From assembly GCF_006715635.1 (NCBI RefSeq), contig NZ_VFNP01000001.1, forward strand, positions 2,542,001 to 2,606,000: DNA of 64,000 bases, read 5' to 3'. The DNA comes from Streptomyces sp. SLBN-118. Its GTDB lineage: Bacteria; Actinomycetota; Actinomycetes; Streptomycetales; Streptomycetaceae. The notes beneath the pieces are model-generated. The model worked only from the letters and a program-made list of their open reading frames with translations. It searched no databases and was not told where the DNA came from. This document shows positions 42,801 to 51,045 of the stretch, in pieces. Both the position numbers and the translations under genes were made by a program. Each line of letters begins with the position of its first letter. The stretch's first letter is position 1.

Positions 42801-43877
42801 TCACAGGTCGTGCCCCAGCCCCGGCCCCACCGGAACCTCCACCCACCCCGTGTCCACCGCCCCCGCAAACGCGCTCCGCGCCAACGGCTCCGACTCCACC
42901 AGCAGCGGGCCCACCAGATCCGCCGGCACCGTCGCATGCGGAAGTGCCGCCGCCAGATGCGCCGCGGCCAGGGACGCGACGCCCAGTTCCGGCATCGTGC
43001 CGATCTTCACCGCGAGGCCCGCGGACTCCGCGACCGCGGCGACCTGCCGGGCCCGGTGGAGCCCGCCGACCTTGAGGATCTTGATGTTGAGGACATCCGC
43101 GGCGCCACGGCGGACGATCTCCAGCGCGTCGTGCGGCGACTGCATGCTCTCGTCGGCCATCACCCGCACCCCTCCCCCGCCGCGCAGCGCCGCCATACCG
43201 GTCAAGTCCCAGCGCGGCAGCGGTTGTTCGACCAGATCGAGGCCGGCGTCGGCGAGCCGTGCCACGGTCCTGGCAGCCGTACCGGGGTCGTAGCCCTCGT
43301 TGGCGTCGAGGCAGAGTTCCACGGAGTCGGGCACGGACTCGCGTACGGACCGGACCAGCCCCACATCCAGATCCGGGTCCTCGCCGCCCTTGACCTTGAT
43401 GTGGGTGAAGCCCTTCGCCGCGTACGCGGTCGCCTCCTGCGCCATCTCCTCGACGGTGCCCAGACCGACGACCCAGGTGGTGGGGACGCGCGGGCGGACG
43501 CAGCCGCCGAGCAGCAGGTGGACGGGCCAGCCCGCCGCCCGCGCCGCGAGGTCGTGCAGGGCGATGTCCAGCGCCGCCTTGGCGAGATGCTGGCCGCGGA
43601 TTGCGGCGTCCATCGCGGCGTGCGCTCCGGCCAGATCGCGGGGGTCGCGGCCGACGAGCGCGGGGGCCGCGTGTTCGGTGAGGGCGGCCTGGAGACCGGC
43701 CAGGGTCTCTCCGGTGTAGGCGGTCATGGGGGACGCCTCGCCGAAGCCGGACTCGCCCTCCGCGGTGCGTACTTCGACGACCAGGCTGATCAGTTCGGGG
43801 CTGGTTCCGCTGCTGATGACGAAGGGGCGCCGGTAGGGCGCCCTGACGACGCGCGTGTGGACCGAGGCGATCTTCAA
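42801..43877 (-). CDS. enolase-superfamily (mandelate racemase/muconate lactonizing) enzyme
   Basis: 358-residue MR/MLE enzyme, closest in layout to dipeptide epimerases. Catalytic Lys in HIKVKGG, metal ligands in CLDANEGY, LVEQPLPRWD and VMADESMQSP, and a second Lys in NIKILKVGG. The C-terminal DxD motif that binds the dipeptide amino group in Ala-Glu epimerases is not conserved (PADLVGPLL), so the substrate may be another racemisable or dehydratable acid. The TTG at 43877 is preceded by AAGGAG. A perfect operator abuts the ribosome site, so the gene belongs to the four-palindrome regulon. Confidence 0.85.
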   Translation of the reverse strand: MKIASVHTRVVRAPYRRPFVISSGTSPELISLVVEVRTAEGESGFGEASPMTAYTGETLAGLQAALTEHAAPALVGRDPRDLAGAHAAMDAAIRGQHLAKAALDIALHDLAARAAGWPVHLLLGGCVRPRVPTTWVVGLGTVEEMAQEATAYAAKGFTHIKVKGGEDPDLDVGLVRSVRESVPDSVELCLDANEGYDPGTAARTVARLADAGLDLVEQPLPRWDLTGMAALRGGGGVRVMADESMQSPHDALEIVRRGAADVLNIKILKVGGLHRARQVAAVAESAGLAVKIGTMPELGVASLAAAHLAAALPHATVPADLVGPLLVESEPLARSAFAGAVDTGWVEVPVGPGLGHDL

Positions 43878-43893
43878 GCACGGCTCCTTCAAG

Positions 43894-43911
43894 TTACGGC
43901 CCGGACCGTAA
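43894..43911. promoter_or_regulatory. regulon operator 1
   Basis: TTACGGCCCGGACCGTAA, identical to the core of operator 3 at 49237, just upstream of the ribosome site of the MR/MLE gene and 8 bp past the regulator stop. Confidence 0.85.
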
Positions 43912-43919
43912 GGGCGGGC

Positions 43920-45149
43920 TCAGAGGCGTACGCGGTAGACGATGGGCGGGCGGCCGGTCCGGCCCTCCTGCCGGCTGCCCGTCGGCACGGCCACCCCCGC
44001 CCGCTCCAGGCGCTTGAGGATCCGGCGGGCCGTGCGCTGCTGGACGTCGAGGTGTTCGGCGACGCGGTGCGCGGTGATGCCCTCGTCCGCCTCCTGCGCG
44101 GCCAGTTCGCGCAGCCGGTCGAGTGTGGTGGCGTTCAGTCCGACGCGGCGGGCGAGCGTGACCGTGCTCTCCGGGCTCGGGACCGTCGCCCCGGAGGACC
44201 GTTCCGCATCGATAACGATGTCGACGTCGCCGGTCATCGAGACGACCCCGGCGACCGGTCCCACCGAGCGGGCCCGGTTGACGGCGCGCCTGGCGAGCGA
44301 TTCCGCCTCCGCTGCGGTGCGGCCGAGTCCGAAGCCGACGTGTGCGGCGCCGTGCCGGGCGGCGAGGTCGTCCAGGAAGGGCAGCCGGGTGAACTGCTCG
44401 CTGACCTCCTCCAGGACTCCGCGGGTGGTGACGACCAGCCGCTCCCCGCGGGGCAGGTCGGCAAGGCTGCCGCCCAGCACCCGCAGATCGGAGGCCAGTT
44501 CGCGGTCGGCGGCCGGGAGGTCGACGATGCCGAGGGCGACCTGGGCGTCTCCGCTGTGCGCGCCCGCGGTGGCGAGGACAAGAGCCTGCAGCGTGGACCG
44601 TATGGAATGCCGGGAGGGTGCCAGACGTACGGCGTGCATCTCGTGGTCGAGCAGGTGGAAGGCCGAGCCGAGACAGGTCAGGGCGACCCTGGTCTGTTTC
44701 TTGTCGCGGGCGGTGAGGTGGAACTCCGCCAGGTCCTGCGAGGTCAGCCCGGCCCGGTAGGGCAGTACATGCACATGCTCGGTGGGCAGCTTGGCCTCGG
44801 TGAGCGTCTCCATGACTTCGCTGCGGCGCAGTGTGTCGATGGAGATCCGGGAGACGTCGTGGCCCAGCCGGAGCAGTTCGACGAGCGCGCGCAGCAGGGT
44901 CGCGCCGTTGTACGGGACGTACATGGCCGGCCGGTCCAGCAGACCGGCGGCCGTCGCGAGGGTGTGCGGCACGACGCCGGTGAACAGCAGCGCGTCCATG
45001 TCGGCCTGCGCCCGCGCGACCACGTCGAGGGTCTCGTCCTCGTGGCGGTACGGGAGCGGCACAAGACGGTCGGCCCCGGACGAGCCGCCGACCGCGACGA
45101 CTTTGGGCACAAGGTCCTCGGGACCGATCACGCCGACCGTGAGTGCCAT
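43920..45149 (-). CDS. regulator of the catabolic cluster, unusual architecture
   Basis: 409-residue protein. The N-terminal half (VVARAQADMDALLFTGVVPH, YVPYNGATLLRALVELL) resembles periplasmic-binding or PrpR-like sensory folds. The middle has a degenerate GGDEF/CdaR-like segment (VGFGLGRTAAEAESLARRAV), usually ligand-binding rather than catalytic. The C-terminus (residues 340-409, ITAHRVAEHLDVQQRTARRILKRLERAGVAV) is a winged helix-turn-helix. The likely DNA target is the palindrome in its own promoter region and the three other promoter regions of the cluster. I do not recognise a named family. Confidence 0.72.
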   Translation of the reverse strand: MALTVGVIGPEDLVPKVVAVGGSSGADRLVPLPYRHEDETLDVVARAQADMDALLFTGVVPHTLATAAGLLDRPAMYVPYNGATLLRALVELLRLGHDVSRISIDTLRRSEVMETLTEAKLPTEHVHVLPYRAGLTSQDLAEFHLTARDKKQTRVALTCLGSAFHLLDHEMHAVRLAPSRHSIRSTLQALVLATAGAHSGDAQVALGIVDLPAADRELASDLRVLGGSLADLPRGERLVVTTRGVLEEVSEQFTRLPFLDDLAARHGAAHVGFGLGRTAAEAESLARRAVNRARSVGPVAGVVSMTGDVDIVIDAERSSGATVPSPESTVTLARRVGLNATTLDRLRELAAQEADEGITAHRVAEHLDVQQRTARRILKRLERAGVAVPTGSRQEGRTGRPPIVYRVRL

Positions 45150-45225
45150 CGGCCGGTCTCCGTTCTTCTGGAGTGGTTCTGCGGTACTTCTGGACGGGGT
45201 TGACGCCCGGCAACCGCGGTTCTAA

Positions 45226-45243
45226 TTTCGGCCCAGGCCATAA
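45226..45243. promoter_or_regulatory. regulon operator 2
   Basis: TTTCGGCCCAGGCCATAA, matching the TTWCGGCCYRGRCCRWAA pattern. It lies between the divergent regulator (start 45149) and aminotransferase (start 45274) genes, 31 bp from the latter start. Confidence 0.7.
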
Positions 45244-45273
45244 CCGCATGCTTGCGGAGAGGATAGTGCCCCG

Positions 45274-46398
45274 ATGCCCGAACGGGAAATGCCGCTGCCC
45301 ACAGTTCTGGACGCCTGCGGCCGCACCTTCGGCGAGGAGGAACGGGCAGCGGTTCTGCGCGTGCTGGACTCGACCGTCCTGTGCAGCGCTTTCGGCAGTG
45401 AGGCACGCTCCCTCGAAGCCGAGATGAGCGGGATGTACTCCCGGGCGCAGACGGTCGCCTGCAGTTCGGGGACGGCCGCGCTGCATCTGGCGGTCGCTGC
45501 GGCCGGGGTCGGCCCGGGCGACGAGGTCGTCACCACACCGATCTCGGACTTCGGCACGGTCGCGCCCGTACTGGCGCAGGGGGCACGTGTGGTGTTCGCC
45601 GACGTACGCGCCGAGGACGGCAATCTCGACCCCGACGCGGTCGAGGCCGCCGTCACGCCGCGCACCAAGGCCGTCATCGCCGTGCATCTCTTCGGCGGCG
45701 CGGCGGACATCGACGCCCTGCGCGCGGTGTGCGACCGGCACGGACTCTTACTGATCGAGGACTGCGCGCAGGCCTGGCTAGGCGAGGACTCCGGGGGCCG
45801 GCTGCTCGGCACGGTGGGCGACATCGCCTGCTTCAGCCTTCAGCAGTACAAGCACATCACCGCCGGTGACGGCGGCCTCGCGCTCACCGACGACCCGGCA
45901 CTCGCCCGCCGTATGCGGCTGTTCATGGACAAGGGCTGGGACCGCACCGAGGGCCGCATCCACCGGGAGCCCGGCCTCAACTACCGGATGCCCGAGCTCG
46001 TCGCGGCGGTCGCCCGCGCCCAGCTCACCAAGGTCGCCGAGGTCGTACGCCTGCGGCGGGAGCGGGCGGAGCAGCTGGCCGCGGCGATCGCCGGGATCCC
46101 GGGCGTCGAGATGCCCGCGCATCGCAAGGGGCACGCCTGGTGGGTGGTGCCGCTCCTGGTCGACGACAACGCCCGCTGGGCCAAGAAGCTCCGGGCCGCC
46201 GGGATTCCGGCCCTGCCCGGCTATCTGGAGCGCCCGCTGTACGCCAACCCGGCACTGCCCGGATATCCACCCGGCCTGTGTCCCCGCGCGGAGCGGCTGA
46301 TCGACCGTACGCTGCTGGTGCTCCAGTGGAACGAGGGGTACTCGGAGGACGACGTGGACCGGATCGCCCGTGCCCTGGCCGACGGGGAAACTCGATGA
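45274..46398 (+). CDS. DegT/DnrJ/EryC1/StrS-type aminotransferase
   Basis: 374-residue PLP aminotransferase of the sugar/cyclitol type. AVACSSGTAALHLAVAAAG-like (CSSGTAALHLAVAAAGVGPG) binds the cofactor phosphate, LLIEDCAQAWLGED holds the PLP-stacking Asp, and the Schiff-base lysine lies in LQQYKHITAGDGG. The family transfers amino groups to keto-sugars or keto-cyclitols, or acts in reverse. Codon 159 (45748) is TTA, the rare leucine codon read by bldA tRNA, so translation may depend on development. It starts the operon with the two amidohydrolase-like genes. Confidence 0.88.
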   Translation: MPEREMPLPTVLDACGRTFGEEERAAVLRVLDSTVLCSAFGSEARSLEAEMSGMYSRAQTVACSSGTAALHLAVAAAGVGPGDEVVTTPISDFGTVAPVLAQGARVVFADVRAEDGNLDPDAVEAAVTPRTKAVIAVHLFGGAADIDALRAVCDRHGLLLIEDCAQAWLGEDSGGRLLGTVGDIACFSLQQYKHITAGDGGLALTDDPALARRMRLFMDKGWDRTEGRIHREPGLNYRMPELVAAVARAQLTKVAEVVRLRRERAEQLAAAIAGIPGVEMPAHRKGHAWWVVPLLVDDNARWAKKLRAAGIPALPGYLERPLYANPALPGYPPGLCPRAERLIDRTLLVLQWNEGYSEDDVDRIARALADGETR

Positions 46399-47138
46399 GC
46401 GCGTACGAGTGGCTGCGTCCGTCCGCCAAGGAGTTCATCGGCTGGGACGTGGATGTTCTGTACGGGCCGTGGCCGCGCCACCACCGCGACATCGGGCTTG
46501 CGGAGGTCCGCGCGCGCCTGGGCCGTTCGCCCGTCGCCTCGGCGCTGGCCCTGTCGACCCGCGGCCCTCTCTACGACGACGGCGAGGGCAACGCCGAGAC
46601 GGTGCGCGACCTCGCCGACTGCCCGGAGCTGCTTCCGGTCGGCACCATCGACGTACGGGACGCGCTGACCGCGCAGGACCGGCTGGACGAACTGGCCGTG
46701 GCCAAAGTGCGGTTCCTGCGGCTTTTCACGACCGAGCAGATGGCCGAGCCCGGCTTTCCCGGCTACCGCCGGGTCGTCTCGCTCGCCCTGGAACGCGGCC
46801 TGACACTCCTGCACGACGGCGACCCACGCCGCTTCGGTCCGCCCCTCATGGGCCTCGGCGCCGATGTGCTCTTCCTCGACCTGCACGCCTATCTGCTGGC
46901 CGACTTCCTGCTGATGGCCCGCGAGGAACCCGGATTCCGGGCCACCACCCGGATGCTGTCGGGACCCGACTCCATCGAGCGCGTGGTGGAGACGGTCGGC
47001 CCACGCCATCTCGTGTTCGGCTCGCGCACCCCGTTCATGGACATCTCGCCGCAGACACTGCGGCTGCGGTACGCGGACATCACGGACGACGACCGCGCGG
47101 CGATCGCCACGAAGAACGTCGAGGAGCTGCTGGCCTGA
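46395..47138 (+). CDS. amidohydrolase-like protein without the HxH motif
   Basis: 247-residue protein related to the amidohydrolase-2 family by its barrel pattern (AKVRFLRLFTTEQMAEP, LGADVLFLDLHAYLLADFL, HLVFGSRTPFMDISP). The N-terminal metal motif HxH is missing, and the expected Asp of FGTD is replaced (FGSRTP). It is thus probably inactive as a hydrolase, or a regulatory or structural partner of the next protein. Start ATG overlaps the aminotransferase stop, and its own stop overlaps the next start (TGATG). A tight operon. Confidence 0.75.
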   Translation: MSAYEWLRPSAKEFIGWDVDVLYGPWPRHHRDIGLAEVRARLGRSPVASALALSTRGPLYDDGEGNAETVRDLADCPELLPVGTIDVRDALTAQDRLDELAVAKVRFLRLFTTEQMAEPGFPGYRRVVSLALERGLTLLHDGDPRRFGPPLMGLGADVLFLDLHAYLLADFLLMAREEPGFRATTRMLSGPDSIERVVETVGPRHLVFGSRTPFMDISPQTLRLRYADITDDDRAAIATKNVEELLA

Positions 47139-47899
47139 TGCCGATCATCGATGTGCACGCCCATGTGGGCCGCTGGCAGTTCCACCTCACCGCCGGCGAC
47201 GCGGAGAGCAACCTGCGGCAGATGGACCGCTACGGCATCGACCTGCAGTTCGTCTCCGCGTCGGAGGCGGTCGTGTACGACGCGGTCGGCGGCAACGCGG
47301 CACTGGGCAAGGTGCTCGCGCAGCAGCCACGGCTGTACGGATACGCCGTGGTGAACCCCAACCGGCCCGAGGAGAGCGCGGCGGATCTGCGGCGGTGCCT
47401 GGACACGGGGCGGTTCGTCGGAGCGAAGATCCACACGCACTATCCGGGGCAGCTGCCCGGGACGCGGGCGATGGCGGAGGCGTTCGACGTGGTCGCGGAG
47501 GCGGGCGTGCCGCTGCTGCTGCACACCTGGGGCGAGGAGGTCACCCTCCTCCCGGAGCTCCTGGCGTCCCGCCCGGGCCTGCGCGTCATCATGGGCCACG
47601 CGGGCGGCGACGCGTGGCGCGAGGCGGCACACGCGGCGGCGTCCTGCGACCGCCTGTACCTGGAGCACTGCCGCACGGCGACGGACGCGGGCCGCATCGC
47701 GTACGCGAGGGAGGCGGGGGTCCCGGTGGAACGCCTGCTCTTCGGCACGGACGCGACGCTGATCGACCCTTGTGTCGCGCTGGGGGTGGTGCGGGACGCG
47801 GGGTTCTCAGCGGAGGAGTTGGAAGCGGTGCTGTGGGGGAACGCGGTGGGGCTGTTCGGGTTGCCTGCGGCGCCTTCCCCCGACCTTCCGCGCCTCTGA
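47138..47899 (+). CDS. amidohydrolase-2 family metal hydrolase or decarboxylase
   Basis: 253-residue TIM-barrel enzyme with the full metal set: IIDVHAHVG (HxH), KIHTHYPG, GVPLLLHTWG, VIMGHAGGD and LFGTDATLIDP (catalytic Asp). Family members hydrolyse lactones or amides, or decarboxylate aromatic acids. The pairing with a defective relative is odd and suggests a heterodimer. It is the third gene of the aminotransferase operon, under operator 2. Confidence 0.87.
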   Translation: MPIIDVHAHVGRWQFHLTAGDAESNLRQMDRYGIDLQFVSASEAVVYDAVGGNAALGKVLAQQPRLYGYAVVNPNRPEESAADLRRCLDTGRFVGAKIHTHYPGQLPGTRAMAEAFDVVAEAGVPLLLHTWGEEVTLLPELLASRPGLRVIMGHAGGDAWREAAHAAASCDRLYLEHCRTATDAGRIAYAREAGVPVERLLFGTDATLIDPCVALGVVRDAGFSAEELEAVLWGNAVGLFGLPAAPSPDLPRL

Positions 47900-48206
47900 A
47901 TTCCCCGTCCCGGCGTTCGAGGACCGCCGACGACCCAGGCCCTGTCCGGCCGATCTTGCCGGGCTCGCGTGCCCTGGCGCGCTCCCCCACAGCCTTCGGC
48001 GTGGGAGGGGCCCCCACCCCCGCAGCCCTTCGGGCACGGGCGGTGCGCCCACGCTGCGTTGCGTCAGTCGCCTACGCTCCGCGTGGGCTCTCCCCCTGCC
48101 TTCGGCGGGGCCCCCATCCTCCGCCTTGCATCTGCACGCACCGCGGTGACATCAGCCGCTCCGCGGCGGGCCGCTCACTGATCCGGCCTGATCGACCGGA
48201 CAGGAC
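47900..48206. other. convergent gene ends with repeats
   Basis: 307 bp between the amidohydrolase and lyase genes. It holds a hairpin around 47983-48010 (CTCCCCCAC...GTGGGAGGGG) and the second copy of the dispersed repeat. No gene seen. Confidence 0.6.
48040..48118 (-). repeat. dispersed intergenic repeat, copy 2
   Basis: Reverse copy of the element at 39503-39590, sharing CCGCCGAAGGCAGGGGGAGA, the adjoining GAGCCCACGCGGAG and GGCGACTGACG, and then AACGCAGCG. Confidence 0.75.
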
Positions 48207-49190
48207 CTAGTCGTTCTCCTTGGCCAACTCCTCGAGACACGCCACAACCGCCTCCCGCTCCCGCACCGGCAGTTGCGGTCCGTACGGATCATGCGCCGCG
48301 TCTTGTGGGATCAGCCCCTCCCACACCGCCGCCCACAGCATCCGCTGCACATACCCCTCGATCGGCTCGCGGAACGTCACCTCCGCGAACCGGTCCAGCC
48401 GGCCCGACGCCCGCAGAAACCCGGCGTGGTCACCCGACCTCCAGGCGTCGAGCACCGCGCTCGTCAACGACACCCTCGCCGCCGCGATGCCCACCAGCGC
48501 CGAATCCGCTCCCCACATCAGGGACGGGCCGAACATCCGGTCCTCGCCGGAGACGGCGAGCTTCCCGCTCGGCTGCGCCGCGCGGATCGCGTCCTGGCAG
48601 GCCATCGCGCGGTCCAGCGTGGCGAGTTTGACCCCGGCGGCCGACGGCAGGGCGAGCAGCCGGCGGATGAGGTCGGGCGGGTAGGGGTAACCGCCCGCCT
48701 CGCCGTGGAGGAAGAAGCCGAGCACCGGCAGCCCGCTCTCGTCGGCGACCCGCTCGTGGAGCCGTACCGCCTCGGACTGCCCGGCCGGCCGGGAGGCGAA
48801 CTGCGCCAGCGGATAGACCATGACCGCGTCCGCACCCAGGTCGGCCGCCTGGACCGCCATGGCGACGGTGGCGCTCCAGGCTTCCCGCAGGTTGACCGCG
48901 CGGGTCGATCGTGGCACTCCCGCACCTGCCACGATCGGCCCTGGGACCGCCTCCCGCCAGATGCGCAGCACCTGGAGGCGGTCGGCCTCGGTGAGATGGA
49001 GCCCGCGGCCGGTGTGCGCCCAGACGGCCACGCCGCCGATCGGCTCTGCCGCGATCCGCTCCGCGTACCCGCGCAGTGCGCCGAAGTCCACCACCCCGCG
49101 GGAGTCGCACGGTGTGGCCACCGCGGGCAGTACGGTGCCGCGCAGCCGCCGCACCAGGTCCTCCGTCGCGGAGGTGGGCGTCGCGGACAT
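48207..49190 (-). CDS. dihydrodipicolinate-synthase-family lyase
   Basis: 327-residue class I aldolase-type barrel. The Schiff-base lysine is in AAGVKLATLDRAM, after a GFFLHGEAGGYPY strand where the usual catalytic Tyr lies. The start region LPAVATPCDSRGVVDFGALRGYAERI is typical. The family includes keto-deoxy-sugar-acid aldolases and dehydratases as well as DapA; lysine genes sit elsewhere in the window, and context favours catabolism. It is divergent from the LLM gene, with operator 3 between. Confidence 0.87.
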   Translation of the reverse strand: MSATPTSATEDLVRRLRGTVLPAVATPCDSRGVVDFGALRGYAERIAAEPIGGVAVWAHTGRGLHLTEADRLQVLRIWREAVPGPIVAGAGVPRSTRAVNLREAWSATVAMAVQAADLGADAVMVYPLAQFASRPAGQSEAVRLHERVADESGLPVLGFFLHGEAGGYPYPPDLIRRLLALPSAAGVKLATLDRAMACQDAIRAAQPSGKLAVSGEDRMFGPSLMWGADSALVGIAAARVSLTSAVLDAWRSGDHAGFLRASGRLDRFAEVTFREPIEGYVQRMLWAAVWEGLIPQDAAHDPYGPQLPVREREAVVACLEELAKEND

Positions 49191-49235
49191 GGGCGATCTC
49201 TCCCGTCTGTCGCGGTCGTTGGCGACACGCTAGCC

Positions 49236-49255
49236 TTTACGGCCCGGACCGTAAA
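49236..49255. promoter_or_regulatory. regulon operator 3
   Basis: TTTACGGCCCGGACCGTAAA; its inner 18 bp equal operator 1. It lies midway between the divergent lyase and LLM genes and overlaps the start of the LLM ribosome site, so it can control both. Confidence 0.88.
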
Positions 49256-49265
49256 GGAGCCTCCC

Positions 49266-50249
49266 ATGCGTCTCGGCCTGTACGTCAATCTCTACGCGGA
49301 CGCGGCAGACCGGCCGCGGCTGGCCGACACCGTGGAGCAGGTGCGGCTGGCCGAGCAGGCCGGATTCGACTGGGTGGTGCTGGGCGAGCGGCATCTGCAC
49401 CGGCCCGGCTATCACGAGGCGCTCACCTCATTGGCGTATCTCGCCGCGCACACCGAGCGGATCGGCCTCGCGACGGCCGGGCTGATCGCGCCGGTCTACC
49501 AGCCGGTGTGGCTGGCCGAGACGCTCGCGCACATCGATGTGCTGTCGGGCGGGCGGCTCACGGCCGGTTTCGTACTGGGCTACCGGCCGGAGGAGTTCAC
49601 GCTGTTCGGCACCCTGCCGCGCGAGCGCGTGTCCCGTTTCGAGGAGTGTCTGGAGCTGGTCACCCGGCTGTGGACCGAGGACAAGGTCACCCACGACGGC
49701 CGCTGGACCTCGGTGGAGGACGCGTTCGTCTCGCCACGCCCGGTGCAGTCCCCGCGGCCGCGGATCTGGAACGGCGGCCGGGTCTCCGCGGCCCTGGAGC
49801 GTACGGCCCGGATGTGCGACGGCTGGACCACGTCCTTCAACGAGCTCGACTCCGAACTGCCCGGAAAGATCGAGGAGTACCGCTCCTTCCCACGCGGCGC
49901 GGCGAGTCTGGGCACCGAGGTCGTCGTCTGCCGCGAGGGCTACGCCGCCGCCACCTCGCAGCGTGCCCGGGCCGCTCTGGAGGCCCCGCTGCGCGGTCTG
50001 TACGACGCCTACGGCGACTGGAAGCGCACCTCGGCCGACGCGGCCCGCTACGCCCAGCAGTGGGACGACATCGAGGCCCGCTCGGTGATCGGCTCGGTCG
50101 ACGGGTGCGCCGAGCGGCTGGCGGCATACGGCGAGATGGGCGCCGACGGCGTGGTGCTGCGCATCCAGCCGCCGGGCATGCCGCAGGCGGACGCCCTGAG
50201 CGCCATCGAGACATTCGGCACCGATGTGCTGCCCCGGCTCAGGACTTGA
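49266..50249 (+). CDS. luciferase-like (LLM) flavin-dependent oxidoreductase
   Basis: 327-residue TIM-barrel flavin enzyme of the LLM class, which uses FMN or F420. It has MRLGLYVNLYADAADRPRLAD, WVVLGERHLHRPG, VYQPVWLAETLAHIDVLSGGRLTAGFVLGY and FEECLELVTRLWTED. The family covers monooxygenases and dehydrogenases acting on small organic molecules. The ATG at 49266 follows AAAGGAG, part of which is inside operator 3. It overlaps the convergent permease by 11 nt. Confidence 0.88.
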   Translation: MRLGLYVNLYADAADRPRLADTVEQVRLAEQAGFDWVVLGERHLHRPGYHEALTSLAYLAAHTERIGLATAGLIAPVYQPVWLAETLAHIDVLSGGRLTAGFVLGYRPEEFTLFGTLPRERVSRFEECLELVTRLWTEDKVTHDGRWTSVEDAFVSPRPVQSPRPRIWNGGRVSAALERTARMCDGWTTSFNELDSELPGKIEEYRSFPRGAASLGTEVVVCREGYAAATSQRARAALEAPLRGLYDAYGDWKRTSADAARYAQQWDDIEARSVIGSVDGCAERLAAYGEMGADGVVLRIQPPGMPQADALSAIETFGTDVLPRLRT

Positions 50250-51045
50250 GGCCGCTGGTGGCGATCGAGTCGGTCAGGTAGCGCTGCAGCAGCCCGAAGA
50301 CGAGCAGACAGGGCACCACGGTGATGGTCGCCCCGGCCATGATCTGGTTGATCGCCACGTCCTCGCCCGCGAGGGTGGCGAGGCCGACGGTGAGCGTGCG
50401 CATCTGCGAGGACTGGCCGATGACGAGCGGCCACAGGAAGTCGTTCCAGTGCCAGAGAAAGACGAAGACACCCAAGGTGGCGAGGACCGGCCGGATCAGC
50501 GGGATGACAATGGTGGTGTAGATACGCCACTCGGAGGCACCGTCGATCTTCGCGGCCTCGAAGAGCTCGTCGGGCAGCTGGTACATGAACTGCCGCATCA
50601 GGAACACGGCCTGGGAGTTCGCCAGGGTGGGCACGATCAGGCCCCAGTAGGTGTCGACGCCGCCCATTTTCGAAACCAGGATGTAGTACGGGATCAGGGT
50701 CGCCTGGAAGGGCACCATCAAGGTCGCCAGGAAGGCCCAGAAGAGCACCTCGCGCCCGGGAAACCGCTTCTTGGCGAAGGCGTAACCGGCCATCGACGAG
50801 AACAGCAGGATGAGCACGACCGACACGAGCGAGTAGATCAGCGAGTTGAGCGCCCAGCGCGTGATGTCCGCGCTCTGAAGGACGTCGGAGAAGTTCTGCC
50901 AGGTCGCCCGGGTGATGTCGAAGGCCCCGGGCAGCGTCTGGCCACCGGGCGGTGCGAAGGCGACCAGCACCATGACCACGAAGGGTGTGACGGTCACGAA
51001 AGCGACGAGGATCAGCAGGACGGGCAGTCTCAGCCGGCCTCCCAT
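50239..51045 (-). CDS. carbohydrate ABC transporter permease (MalG type)
   Basis: 268-residue inner-membrane permease with six segments and the EAA loop EAAKIDGASEWRIYTTIVIP, which contacts the ATPase. Its first segment is LPVLLILVAFVTVTPFVVMVL. It pairs with the next permease gene (MalF type), overlapping by 3 nt. No ATPase gene is adjacent; streptomycete CUT1 importers often share MsiK. Together with the lipoprotein it imports a sugar-like compound. Confidence 0.92.
   Translation of the reverse strand: MGGRLRLPVLLILVAFVTVTPFVVMVLVAFAPPGGQTLPGAFDITRATWQNFSDVLQSADITRWALNSLIYSLVSVVLILLFSSMAGYAFAKKRFPGREVLFWAFLATLMVPFQATLIPYYILVSKMGGVDTYWGLIVPTLANSQAVFLMRQFMYQLPDELFEAAKIDGASEWRIYTTIVIPLIRPVLATLGVFVFLWHWNDFLWPLVIGQSSQMRTLTVGLATLAGEDVAINQIMAGATITVVPCLLVFGLLQRYLTDSIATSGLKS

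Noticed and set aside
46395..47138. Calling the first amidohydrolase-like protein an active hydrolase
   Set aside because: HxH and the catalytic Asp are absent, so only a relationship is claimed.
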